Assembly (NCBI GenBank): GCA_017545325.1
Contig: JAFWOX010000024.1
Span: forward strand, 1 to 36,775
Reading direction: 5' to 3'
Length of the DNA stretch: 36,775 bases
Source: Oscillospiraceae bacterium
Lineage (GTDB): Bacteria; Bacillota_A; Clostridia; Oscillospirales; Oscillospiraceae
Position 1 is the first letter of the stretch. Each line of letters opens with the position of its first letter. Below the pieces are notes generated by a model. It was not told the origin of the DNA and searched no databases. It saw only the letters and a program-made list of their open reading frames with translations. Below, in pieces: positions 16,701-24,230 of this stretch. Made by a program: the position numbers and the translations under genes.

Positions 16701-17798
16701 ATGAAAAAACGTCTGCTCTCTCTCCTGCTCCTGCTGAGCCTGATCCTGACCCTTTCCGCCTGCGGCGGAGGCGGGACTGCCGCCCCCACGCCTGCGCCGA
16801 GCGCTGCTCCGGAGCCCGCCCAGGCCGCCGAACCGGCGACCCGGTCCTTCACGGATTCTGCCGGAAGGACCCTGGAGCTGCCCGCGAAGGTGGAAAGGAT
16901 CGCCATTTCCGGCCCCACCGCGCAGATCGTCCTGTTCGCCCTGGCGCCGGAGCGCCTGGTGGGGATCTCCAACAGCTGGGACGCTGCCGCTCAGGAATAC
17001 ATTGCGCCGGAATACTATAATCTTCCCCTCCTGGGCCAGCTCTACGGCGGTAAGGGCGAGCTGAATCTGGAGGAGCTGCTGAAGGCCGACCCGGATGTGG
17101 TGATCGACGTGGGCGAACCCAAGCAGGGCATCGCCGGGGATATGGATAAGCTGACGGAACAGACCGGCATCCCCTTCCTCCACATCGACGGGTATACCTC
17201 CACCATGGGGGATACCTACCGCATGCTGGGAGAGCTCCTGGGGCTGGAGGACCGGGCGGCGATGCTGGCGGATTACTGCGATGAGATCTATGCCTTTGCC
17301 GCCGGCCTGGAGGAAAAGCTCGCCCCGGAGAAGAAAAAGACCGCCCTCTATCTCCTGGGGGACAGCGGGCTGAATGTGATCGCCTCCGGCTCCTTCCATG
17401 CGGAAATGCTGAATCTGATCGTGGATAACGCGGCGGTGCTGGAAAACCCCTCCTCCAAGGGGACCGGGAACGAGACGGATATGGAGCAGCTCATGCTCTG
17501 GGATCCGGAGGTCATCTTCTTCGCCCCGGACAGCGTTTACGACAAGGTGGGGGACGATCCCGCCTGGCAGGAGCTGCAGGCGATCCGGAACGGGAATTAC
17601 TACCGGGTGCCCTACGGCCCCTACAACTGGATGGGCTTCCCCCCCTCCGTCCAGCGGTATCTGGGCGTCCTGTGGGCGGCGAAGCTCCTGTATCCCGAAA
17701 CCGCAGATTATGACCTCTATACCGAAATCGCCCGGTATTACAAGCTTTTCTATGGCTGCGACCTGACCCAGGCCCAATTCGACGCCCTGGTGGGCTGA
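16701..17798 (+). CDS. Periplasmic-binding lipoprotein, MolA/FepB-like (candidate molybdate/tungstate or metal-chelate binder)
   Basis: A 365-residue substrate-binding protein of the TroA/FepB/BtuF fold. A lipoprotein signal peptide ends at Cys21 (LILTLSAC), followed by a Gly/Ala/Pro-rich tether to ~45. The fold is marked by the DSAGRTLELPAKVERIAI opening, LKADPDVVIDV, and a C-terminal GPYNWMGFPPSVQRYLG motif with LLYPE. That motif is common in clostridial proteins of this fold annotated as iron-chelate binders. It lies beside the cobalamin operon, so BtuF is possible, but the leader's resemblance to a Moco riboswitch points to molybdate or tungstate, as for MolA. No permease or ATPase gene accompanies it; they must be encoded elsewhere. 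The start has AAGGAG ten bases upstream. Confidence 0.8.
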   Translation: MKKRLLSLLLLLSLILTLSACGGGGTAAPTPAPSAAPEPAQAAEPATRSFTDSAGRTLELPAKVERIAISGPTAQIVLFALAPERLVGISNSWDAAAQEYIAPEYYNLPLLGQLYGGKGELNLEELLKADPDVVIDVGEPKQGIAGDMDKLTEQTGIPFLHIDGYTSTMGDTYRMLGELLGLEDRAAMLADYCDEIYAFAAGLEEKLAPEKKKTALYLLGDSGLNVIASGSFHAEMLNLIVDNAAVLENPSSKGTGNETDMEQLMLWDPEVIFFAPDSVYDKVGDDPAWQELQAIRNGNYYRVPYGPYNWMGFPPSVQRYLGVLWAAKLLYPETADYDLYTEIARYYKLFYGCDLTQAQFDALVG

Positions 17799-17820
17799 AA
17801 GCCACTCGGCTTTCCGGGTT

Positions 17821-17850
17821 CCCCGCCGCTGAGTCGGCGGGGATTCTTCT
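17821..17850 (+). terminator. Terminator after the binding-protein gene
   Basis: An 8-bp GC stem (17821-17828 with 17835-17842) with a 6-base loop is followed by ATTCTTCTT, immediately before the birA promoter. Confidence 0.8.
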
Positions 17851-17879
17851 TGACAGATCGTAAACTTTAATACTATAAT
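17850..17879 (+). promoter_or_regulatory. birA-bioY promoter
   Basis: Perfect TTGACA (17850-17855) and perfect TATAAT (17874-17879) are separated by 18 bases. The operator below covers the spacer and the -10 box. Confidence 0.88.
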
Positions 17880-17890
17880 CAGTTTACGAT
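17857..17890 (+). promoter_or_regulatory. BirA operator
   Basis: A perfect 9-bp inverted repeat, ATCGTAAAC (17857-17865) and GTTTACGAT (17882-17890), has a 16-base AT-rich spacer. This matches the known BirA site architecture (GTAAAC half-sites about 15-16 bases apart). It overlaps the birA promoter, so holo-BirA should repress its own operon when biotin is sufficient. Confidence 0.88.
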
Positions 17891-17910
17891 TTTGCCGAGG
17901 AGGAAAGACC

Positions 17911-18903
17911 ATGGCAGCTATGGACGATACCCTGCGGATCCTGGAGGCCCATCGGGGCGAGACGGTCTCCGGGGAGCAGATGGCCGCCGACCTGGGGCTC
18001 ACCCGGGCGGCGGTATGGAAGGCCGTTTCCGGGCTGAAGGACCGGGGCTTCCGGATCGCCGCCGGACCCAACCGGGGGTATACCCTGGAGTCCGACGGGG
18101 GCTGTCTCCATCCGGAGACCATCCGGCGGCATCTCCGGGCCGCCGGGGATTTTGTGCTCCGGGTGTACGACGAGGCGGCAGGCAGCACCAACGACCTGGT
18201 CCGGGAGGCCGCCCTCCGGGGCGAGCCGGAGGGGCTGGTCGTGGTCGCGGACACCCAGCGCGCCGGGCGGGGGCGGCAGGGCCGGACCTTCGTCTCTCCC
18301 CCGGGCACGGGGGTTTATATGAGTCTTCTCCTTCGGCCGAAGCTCCCGGCGGCGGAGGCCGTGGCCGTCACGGGGATCGCCGCGGTTGCGGCGGCCCAGG
18401 CCATGGAGGACCTGGGTGCAGGCGGCGCCGGGATCAAGTGGGTGAACGATGTATACCTTCGAGGTCTGAAGGTCTGCGGTATCCTGACGGAGGCGACGAT
18501 GGATATGGAAAGCGGCGGCCTGGATCACGCCGTCCTGGGGATCGGGGTGAACCTGTTTCCCCCCGCCGGAGGCTTTCCCCCGGAGCTGGCGGGTATCGCC
18601 GGGGCGGTATTTCCCGGGAAGCCGGAGGACGATGAGCGCAGCCGCCTTATCGCCGCCATCCTGGATCGCTTCCTCCCCCTGTACCGGGCCCTGCCGGACC
18701 GGGGCTGGCTGGAGGAATACCGCTCCCGCAGCATCCTCACGGGGCGGGAGGTCCGCTTTATCCGGGAGGGCCGGGAGCGCAGAGGCCTGGTGCTGGGGGT
18801 GGACGACGCCGCCCGGCTGCTGATCCGGCTGGACAGCGGGGAGGAGACCGCCCTTTCCTCCGGGGAAGTGCAGCTGATCCGGCCCCTGGAGGTGCAGGAA
18901 TGA
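17911..18903 (+). CDS. birA: Bifunctional biotin ligase / biotin operon repressor
   Basis: Activates biotin to biotinyl-AMP, transfers it to carboxylase carrier domains, and represses biotin genes. The 330-residue protein has an N-terminal winged HTH (about 5-60, with SGEQMAADLGLTRAAVWKAV read in its turn region), a ligase core with GSTNDL (91-96) and the adenylate loop GRGRQGRTF (119-127), GIKWVNDVY (usual KWPND with Val for Pro), and a C-terminal SH3-like domain. AGGAGGAAAG precedes the ATG. The presence of the HTH and of an operator in the promoter makes autoregulation likely. It overlaps bioY as ATGA. Confidence 0.93.
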   Translation: MAAMDDTLRILEAHRGETVSGEQMAADLGLTRAAVWKAVSGLKDRGFRIAAGPNRGYTLESDGGCLHPETIRRHLRAAGDFVLRVYDEAAGSTNDLVREAALRGEPEGLVVVADTQRAGRGRQGRTFVSPPGTGVYMSLLLRPKLPAAEAVAVTGIAAVAAAQAMEDLGAGGAGIKWVNDVYLRGLKVCGILTEATMDMESGGLDHAVLGIGVNLFPPAGGFPPELAGIAGAVFPGKPEDDERSRLIAAILDRFLPLYRALPDRGWLEEYRSRSILTGREVRFIREGRERRGLVLGVDDAARLLIRLDSGEETALSSGEVQLIRPLEVQE

Positions 18904-19433
18904 AAAGCAGGCTCACTGCATCGGACCTGGCCCGCACGGGGCTCTTCGCCGCCCTGATCATCGTCTGCACCCATCTGTCCATCCCCATGCCCTCCGGGGT
19001 GCCCCTCACCCTCCAGACCTTTGCCGTCGCCCTGGGGGGCTTTCTCCTGGGTCCCGTTTACGGAACGCTGGCGGTGGCGGTCTACCTCCTGCTGGGGGCG
19101 GCGGGCCTGCCGGTGTTCTCCGGCTTCACCGGGGGGATCGGCCGCTTCGTGGGGCCCACCGGCGGCTTCCTCTGGGGCTTTCTGCTGCTGGCCTGCGGCT
19201 GCGGCCTGGGAAGGGACAGGACCCTGCCTCTGCGCCTTCTCCCTGGGGTCGCCGGCCTGCTCCTCTGCCACCTGCTTGGGGCCCTGTGGTACGCTTATAC
19301 CGCCGGGCTGACCTTCCCTGCCGCCGCTCTTGCCGTGAGCCTGCCCTTCCTGCCCAAGGATCTCGCCTCCCTGATCCTGGCCCTGGCTTTCGCCCGCCTG
19401 CTGGAAAAGCGGGGGATCCTGAAAAAACCATAG
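18900..19433 (+). CDS. bioY: Biotin transporter substrate-binding subunit (ECF S component)
   Basis: A 177-residue hydrophobic protein of the BioY family, the biotin-specific S component of energy-coupling-factor transporters in the membrane. Family features are LAALIIVCTHLSIPMP-type start, VPLTLQTFAVALGGFLLGP, the glycine-rich GFTGGIGRFVGPTGGFLWGF, and LPKDLASLILA near the end; about six membrane segments. No EcfA/T genes follow, so it relies on a shared module or works alone. It is coupled to birA by a 4-base overlap. Confidence 0.93.
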   Translation: MKSRLTASDLARTGLFAALIIVCTHLSIPMPSGVPLTLQTFAVALGGFLLGPVYGTLAVAVYLLLGAAGLPVFSGFTGGIGRFVGPTGGFLWGFLLLACGCGLGRDRTLPLRLLPGVAGLLLCHLLGALWYAYTAGLTFPAAALAVSLPFLPKDLASLILALAFARLLEKRGILKKP

Positions 19434-19447
19434 CCGAAAATCCGACG

Positions 19448-19476
19448 AGCGCCGGGACCGAGGTCCCGGCGCTTTA
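19448..19476 (+). terminator. Terminator after bioY
   Basis: A 12-bp perfect stem (19448-19459 with 19462-19473) ends in CGCTTTA; the T tract is short. Confidence 0.65.
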
Positions 19477-19493
19477 CCATTGTCTGCGGAAAA

Positions 19494-19528
19494 TTGCAGT
19501 TGCAATTAATTTGCAATGAGATTATAAT
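19494..19528 (+). promoter_or_regulatory. Promoter and TTGCAA-box operator of the antitoxin operon
   Basis: TTGCAA (19500-19505) and perfect TATAAT (19523-19528) are 17 bases apart. The self-complementary hexamer TTGCAA occurs at 19500 and 19511, one helical turn apart, with related TTGCAG at 19494 and ATGCAA just downstream of the -10. Such spaced boxes over a promoter fit binding of ribbon-helix-helix antitoxin dimers. Confidence 0.65.
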
Positions 19529-19553
19529 GCAAAGCAAAGGAGTTGAAGGAATC

Positions 19554-19829
19554 ATGTCATCAACCACGAATCTTTGCGTCCGGATCGACTCGGAGCTGAA
19601 GACCGAAGCCGAAGCGCTGTTCAGCGAGCTGGGGATGAGCCTGTCCACCGCCGTCACGGTGTATTTCCGCCAGGCGGTGCGGGAGAGCCGGATCCCCTTT
19701 GAGATCAAATGGGACCGTCCCAGCAAAGAGACGGCGTCGGCCATGCGGTACGCGGCCACCAAAGGCCGGGACCCGGAGGCCAAACGCTATGCGGACCCTG
19801 AATCGCTGTTCCGGGAGCTGAACGACTGA
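19554..19829 (+). CDS. RelB/DinJ family antitoxin (ribbon-helix-helix)
   Basis: A 91-residue antitoxin. Residues ~5-45 (NLCVRIDSELKTEAEALF and the LGMSLSTAV turn) form the RelB/DinJ ribbon-helix-helix DNA-binding domain, and the remaining, charged tail would bind the toxin. In the family it neutralises a RelE/YafQ RNase and represses its own promoter. I chose the ATG at 19554, where the family domain begins, with AAAGGAG 11 bases and GAAGGA 3 bases upstream; the frame is open 20 codons further up, but that covers the promoter. The stop is 2 bases before the next gene, the usual antitoxin-toxin spacing. Confidence 0.88.
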   Translation: MSSTTNLCVRIDSELKTEAEALFSELGMSLSTAVTVYFRQAVRESRIPFEIKWDRPSKETASAMRYAATKGRDPEAKRYADPESLFRELND

Positions 19830-19831
19830 CC

Positions 19832-22800
19832 ATGAAGTACGCCATCAGCCCGACGCCCCAGTTTGAACGGGATTACCGGCGGGCGGCAAAAAAGGGGCTG
19901 GATATGGGCCCCCTGAACGCCGTGATCGCCGCCCTGGCGGCGGGAGAACTCCTGCCCCCGGAGAATCGGGACAGGCCCCTGGGGGGCGAGCTGTACGGGT
20001 ATCGGGAATGTCAGGTGCAGCCGGACCGGCTGCTGGTCTACCGCATCGACGGGGACGTGCTGCTGCTGCACCTGATCCGCACCGGCAGCCGGGGGGAGCT
20101 GTACCGGAAAGGAGGTTCTGCGCAGATGAAAAACGGGCTGAAATCCCTGTACCGCAGTCCGGTGAAGACCGCCGTAACCCTGCTGCTCCTGGCAGCGGCG
20201 GCGTTTCTGTTCCTGAATAACCTGGGGGAATATAGCGTTTCGGACCGGGAGTACAAGGAGGCTAGGGATAAGTATGAAGGGGTGCTCACGGTTGAGGAAA
20301 AGGCCGTGCCAGATAACGCTACGGGTTTTGACTATTTCCTCATGACCGATGAGACCTTTCAAGGAAACCGGTATGATCTGAAATATGAAGACAATCATCA
20401 ATCCAGCTTGTCGGAAGGCTTGATTGAACAGCTTGCAAACCTGCCTCATGTTTCTCGTGTGGACAAAAGGTATCTTACCGCCGGGGTTTCTTCGGCGTAT
20501 ATACGGCTGGATACAAACCATAGCTTTTTTCCGTATTATGCTCGCGCTGTTCTCACCGCCACAGTGCGGTATCGTTTCCCCGCAGAAACCAGCGGAAGCA
20601 CAGTGCTGAAAAAGCAATTCCCATACTGGCATGATACAGAATATCTTACCATAGAGGATGTGCAGTTGCTGGCAGGGGATCCGGCTTGGCTTTTAGACGG
20701 AGTCTATCATCACGAACGTGACAGACACGCCGTGCGTCTGCAAATCATGGAGGATGATTCCCGGGGAGAGTTTATTGAGGATAGGTATTATGATTATCGC
20801 GGTATAGACGGGTATAGGTTTTGTATGTTTACAACGGATAATCATCTTTATGCCTCTGATGTGAGCATCCTGCAGCCCGGGCACAAATACCTGATGGTCC
20901 TGCGGAACAACTGCGTAGAACAATCGATAGGAACGACACTCGAATACCTCGAGGAATATTCGGATGTGACAGGTTTTGGTCAGCATTTGTTCCATACAGG
21001 GGACGACAGCCTCATCGGCTGGTGGCCTTACTTTGTTGATATCACCGACCTACCGGATAACTGGATAGAGGCCAACGAATTCGCCGACCTGCGGGAGCTC
21101 ATCCGGGTGACTAACGACGATGTACATACTTTCGATGTGGTGTACGGAGACGACATGGCTGCTCAGCGCCGGGTGGCGGAGGGACGGATGGTATGCGAGG
21201 AAGGCCGCTTCATTACCCCAGCGGATGCGGGCCGGCCCGTGTGTGTGGTGAGTACGGACTTCCTGGAAATGAGCGGTCTCAAGGTGGGGGACAGCATCAC
21301 CCTGGACCTGGGGAATTACCTCTCTGAGCAGTACGCCCCTCTGGGGGCGGTGGCGGTGACCCGCGGGCGGCAGAATACGGAATACACCACGCAGACCTTC
21401 ACTATCATCGGCTCCTGGCGGGATCTGAACGAGGGAAAGCAGGTGTTTCGAGATCGGTTCTGGTGTTGGAGTAATAATGCCATCTTTGTTCCCTCCGCCT
21501 TTCTGCCGGAGTGCCGGAATGCGGAAGGGCATAAGTTCAAGCCTAGTGAGATCAGTTTCGTGGTGGAGAACGCGGAGGAGATCATCCCCTTCATGGAGGA
21601 ATGTCTGCCCATCCTGGACGAAATGGGGCTCAGCTATGTGTTCAGCGACGGGGGTTGGTCCACCGTAGGCCCGGACCTGATGCAGGCCCGGAGCATCGCC
21701 TTAGTAAAGCTCCTGGTCTTCGGCGGGGCGGCGGTGTTCGCCCTGGTGCTGACGGTCTGGCTCTTCATCGGGCGGAAGAAGCGGGAATATGCCATCTATC
21801 GGGCATTGGGCATGCCGAAACGGGGGGCATCTATGCGGCTGTATATTCCCTTCTTGGCGCTTGGGGTCGTGGCAGCAATCATCGGGTCCATAGCTGCCCG
21901 GGTGTTCAGCCTGCGGCAGTTGTCTCAGGCCCAGGCGGAGGCTATGGAGGCCGTTGCCATGCACACCCCCGCCGGTCCGGGCCTGTATATCCTGGGGACC
22001 CTTGGTTTCCTCCTGGTCCTGGCCGCCTTTGCCTGGGGCGGTATCCTGCTCATCCGCCGGAAAAGCGTGCTGGAGCTGCTCCAGGGAGAGGGGAACAGAA
22101 GAAGGGAAAGAATTGCGCAAGCCAGCAGTCCGGAATCTCCCTCATCCGTCAGCCGCCTTGCGGGAGATGGCGGCTGCCACCTTCCCCCAGGGGAAGGCAG
22201 AGCGCTTTCCTCGGCCGTCGTCCCGCCGCAGCGGCTGGCTTCCCTTGGGGGAAGCTGGCGCGAAGCGACTGATGAGGGACCCAATGCCCTTGGCGGGAGC
22301 CGGAGCCGCAATTGGGGCGGACGGTATCTCCGCCGCCTCCTGGGGCGGAACCTGGGGCGGAGCGCCCTGAGTCTCTTGCTGGCTGCCCTACTGGCCTTCG
22401 CCTTCGGACTGGTGACAGTGCTTCGTGGTATTTACGCGGTCGCTTATCAAAATATAGAGGTAAAGCCCGTGATTTCCGGCGGCCTGGGCTATGACCGGGC
22501 GGTGAAAATCGCGGAGTCCGGTTATGTCCGGGATCCCTACTATGAATATATTTCACAGGTGGGGCAAATCGAAATGGAGCCGGCCACGGTGGTGCTGACG
22601 AACCGCCTGGACAAATGGGTGACTGACCCGGTAGAATGGCTCCCGGGTTGGGATGAAAATGTGTTCGCAGGATCAGACGAGAAAGTCTTGGTGATGTACG
22701 CAGCTCATGCGAAAAAGTTTGGGATCTCCCTGGGAGATAAAGTCCGTGTGAATGAGTCGGACTGGTATACCAATTTAACCGCCATGGGCTTAGATCCCTT

Positions 22801-23455
22801 GAAGCCAGGGGAGACGGCTTTGGAGCGTCGGGATGCCCGTCGCCCCTTCTTTCGGGTGGTAGGAATCATTGAGTCAAATGTTGAGAATGAAACTGTTTTT
22901 ATCTCCACAGAGGCCAGATGGTCTGTACAGTTCCTAGTGCCAAAGCTGGAGCTGGACATTGCGGAGTATACGCTGATCGACTACCACCAGGCGGCGACGT
23001 TTACCGACTATGTAAAGAGTCAGCTGGACCGGAACCAATCCGCGGCGAAATTCACCATGGACACCTCCTACGCGGACCGGATCTATAAAATCCACCGGCT
23101 CATTGAATCCCTGTATCCCCTGGCCGTCGCTGCGGCCCTGCTTCTGGGGGGCGTGCTGCCGGGACTGATCGTGCTCCACGGGTCTCGGGAGATCAGCATC
23201 CTCCGGGCCCTGGGGGTGCGGGCCAGGGACTGCGTGATCCTGTATACCCTGTCCCAGGTCCTGTGTGCCTTGGCAGGGCTTGTGCTGGGCATTGCCGCAG
23301 TACTGGTCGCCCTGCGCCCGGAGCTGGGAGAGGTGATCGTTCCCTTTGCGATTTACCTTGCCGCTCACTTGGCTGCTTGTGCGTTGGGCAGCGGAGTCTT
23401 TGCCTGGCTCTGCGCCAGGAAGCGGGTACTGGAGCAGCTGCAGGCAAAAGAATAG
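19832..23455 (+). CDS. In-frame fusion: degenerate YafQ-like toxin domain plus two-core FtsX-type ABC permease
   Basis: An uninterrupted 1207-codon frame. Residues 1-~92 align to the YafQ toxin family (FERDYRRAAKKGLDM, GYREC, LLVYRIDGD, LIRTGS). However, the positions of E. coli YafQ His50, His63 and His87 hold Arg48, Gln61 and Arg87, so RNase activity is unlikely; Asp65 remains. No stop follows. Residue 99 is an ATG with AAAGGAGG before it, so a 1109-residue permease can also be made alone (20126-23455). The permease has an N-terminal membrane segment, a large extracellular domain, three membrane helices (first FtsX core, ~620-740), a linker containing a repeat element, a further helix, a second ectodomain, and three C-terminal helices. 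MacB/YknZ-like export or lipid/peptide-response transporters share this design. Bases 20240-21000 are clearly more AT-rich than the neighbourhood. Confidence 0.85.
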   Translation: MKYAISPTPQFERDYRRAAKKGLDMGPLNAVIAALAAGELLPPENRDRPLGGELYGYRECQVQPDRLLVYRIDGDVLLLHLIRTGSRGELYRKGGSAQMKNGLKSLYRSPVKTAVTLLLLAAAAFLFLNNLGEYSVSDREYKEARDKYEGVLTVEEKAVPDNATGFDYFLMTDETFQGNRYDLKYEDNHQSSLSEGLIEQLANLPHVSRVDKRYLTAGVSSAYIRLDTNHSFFPYYARAVLTATVRYRFPAETSGSTVLKKQFPYWHDTEYLTIEDVQLLAGDPAWLLDGVYHHERDRHAVRLQIMEDDSRGEFIEDRYYDYRGIDGYRFCMFTTDNHLYASDVSILQPGHKYLMVLRNNCVEQSIGTTLEYLEEYSDVTGFGQHLFHTGDDSLIGWWPYFVDITDLPDNWIEANEFADLRELIRVTNDDVHTFDVVYGDDMAAQRRVAEGRMVCEEGRFITPADAGRPVCVVSTDFLEMSGLKVGDSITLDLGNYLSEQYAPLGAVAVTRGRQNTEYTTQTFTIIGSWRDLNEGKQVFRDRFWCWSNNAIFVPSAFLPECRNAEGHKFKPSEISFVVENAEEIIPFMEECLPILDEMGLSYVFSDGGWSTVGPDLMQARSIALVKLLVFGGAAVFALVLTVWLFIGRKKREYAIYRALGMPKRGASMRLYIPFLALGVVAAIIGSIAARVFSLRQLSQAQAEAMEAVAMHTPAGPGLYILGTLGFLLVLAAFAWGGILLIRRKSVLELLQGEGNRRRERIAQASSPESPSSVSRLAGDGGCHLPPGEGRALSSAVVPPQRLASLGGSWREATDEGPNALGGSRSRNWGGRYLRRLLGRNLGRSALSLLLAALLAFAFGLVTVLRGIYAVAYQNIEVKPVISGGLGYDRAVKIAESGYVRDPYYEYISQVGQIEMEPATVVLTNRLDKWVTDPVEWLPGWDENVFAGSDEKVLVMYAAHAKKFGISLGDKVRVNESDWYTNLTAMGLDPLKPGETALERRDARRPFFRVVGIIESNVENETVFISTEARWSVQFLVPKLELDIAEYTLIDYHQAATFTDYVKSQLDRNQSAAKFTMDTSYADRIYKIHRLIESLYPLAVAAALLLGGVLPGLIVLHGSREISILRALGVRARDCVILYTLSQVLCALAGLVLGIAAVLVALRPELGEVIVPFAIYLAAHLAACALGSGVFAWLCARKRVLEQLQAKE
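20108..20128 (+). promoter_or_regulatory. Internal ribosome binding site and start codon for the free permease
   Basis: AAAGGAGG (20108-20115) lies inside the last toxin codons, 10 bases before ATG 20126, in the same frame as the toxin. The peptide from here begins MKNGLKSLYRSPVKTA, a normal permease N-terminus. This suggests two products, or an ancestral toxin stop lost by mutation. Confidence 0.75.
22138..22279. repeat. MITE-like palindromic repeat inside the permease gene
   Basis: A 142-bp element with perfect 9-bp terminal inverted repeats (TCCCTCATC at 22138, GATGAGGGA ending at 22279) and imperfectly paired inner arms with CTTCCCCCAGGGGAAG-like sequence. Half of it recurs at 46-91. It lies in frame within the permease and encodes a Ser/Pro/Gly-rich linker. 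No transposase is present, and no clear target duplication is seen. Confidence 0.8.
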
Positions 23456-23470
23456 GAAGGAGGCTATCCC

Positions 23471-24133
23471 ATGAACGCACTTACTCTTGAAAACGTCAGT
23501 TACACCTACCCCGGAGGGACTTCCCTGGTGGTGAAGAACGCGACATATGGCTTTGAGGCCGGGAAGCTGTATGCCGTCGTCGGCCCCAGCGGGAGCGGGA
23601 AGAGCACCCTGCTGAGCATGCTGGCGGGCCTGGATGTCCCCGGGGAAGGAGACGTTACCCTGGGCGAGGACAACTTGAAATCCCTGGACCTGGACAAATA
23701 CCGCCGAGAAGGGGTCAGCATCATTTTTCAGGCCTTCTGTTTATTGCCCCTGCTCACGGTGCGGGAAAACGTATGCCTCCCGATGGAGATGCAGGGCACT
23801 CCGGAGAATCAGGCCCGAATCAGAGCGGCGGAAGCATTAGTGAAGGTCGGCATTGAGGAAAGCAAGCACAAACGCTTCCCCTCTGCCCTTTCCGGCGGCG
23901 AGCAGCAGCGGGTGGCCATAGCCCGGAGTCTGTGCAGCGGGGCCCCTGTCCTCCTGGCGGACGAACCAACGGGGAACCTGGACGGGGAAAACACGAAGAT
24001 CGTCATGGAGATCCTCCGCCGCCTGGCCCATGAGGAAGGCCGCTGCGTCATCGTGGTCACCCACGACCCGGAAGTGGCGGAGGCGGCCGATCTGGTCCTG
24101 CGGATGAAGGACGGTGTGCTCACGGCGGCATGA
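23471..24133 (+). CDS. ABC transporter ATP-binding protein (MacB/LolD type)
   Basis: The 220-residue ATPase partner of the preceding permease. Walker A is GPSGSGKST (38-46), the Q-loop is FQAFCLLPLLTV, the signature is LSGGEQQRVAIARSL, Walker B is VLLADEPTGNLDG, and the switch histidine is in VVTHDPE. The TGNLDG sequence after Walker B is typical of the LolD/MacB/FtsE group that pairs with FtsX-like permeases. It starts 15 bases after the permease behind GGAAGGAGG and ends at a strong terminator, closing the antitoxin-permease-ATPase operon. Confidence 0.93.
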   Translation: MNALTLENVSYTYPGGTSLVVKNATYGFEAGKLYAVVGPSGSGKSTLLSMLAGLDVPGEGDVTLGEDNLKSLDLDKYRREGVSIIFQAFCLLPLLTVRENVCLPMEMQGTPENQARIRAAEALVKVGIEESKHKRFPSALSGGEQQRVAIARSLCSGAPVLLADEPTGNLDGENTKIVMEILRRLAHEEGRCVIVVTHDPEVAEAADLVLRMKDGVLTAA

Positions 24134-24157
24134 GGCGAAGATCATCGGCAAAACCAG

Positions 24158-24199
24158 CGCCGGGACGGCTGCTTTGCAGCCGTCCCGGCGGATCTTTTT
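24158..24199 (+). terminator. Rho-independent terminator after the ABC operon
   Basis: A perfect 15-bp stem (24158-24172 with 24176-24190) with a TTT loop is followed by GATCTTTTT. It can also stop transcription of the convergent flavoenzyme gene on the other strand. Confidence 0.88.
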
Positions 24200-24230
24200 C
24201 TAGGAACCCGAACCAAAGGGCTTCAGCGTA

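Noticed and set aside
16701..17798. Assigning the binding protein as BtuF (cobalamin)
   Set aside because: The location suggests it, but no btuCD genes follow, its leader is not a cobalamin riboswitch, and the leader resembles the Moco motif.
19832..20125. An active YafQ toxin making a working toxin-antitoxin pair
   Set aside because: The three catalytic-histidine positions hold Arg, Gln and Arg, and no stop codon closes the toxin, so an active free RNase is unlikely.
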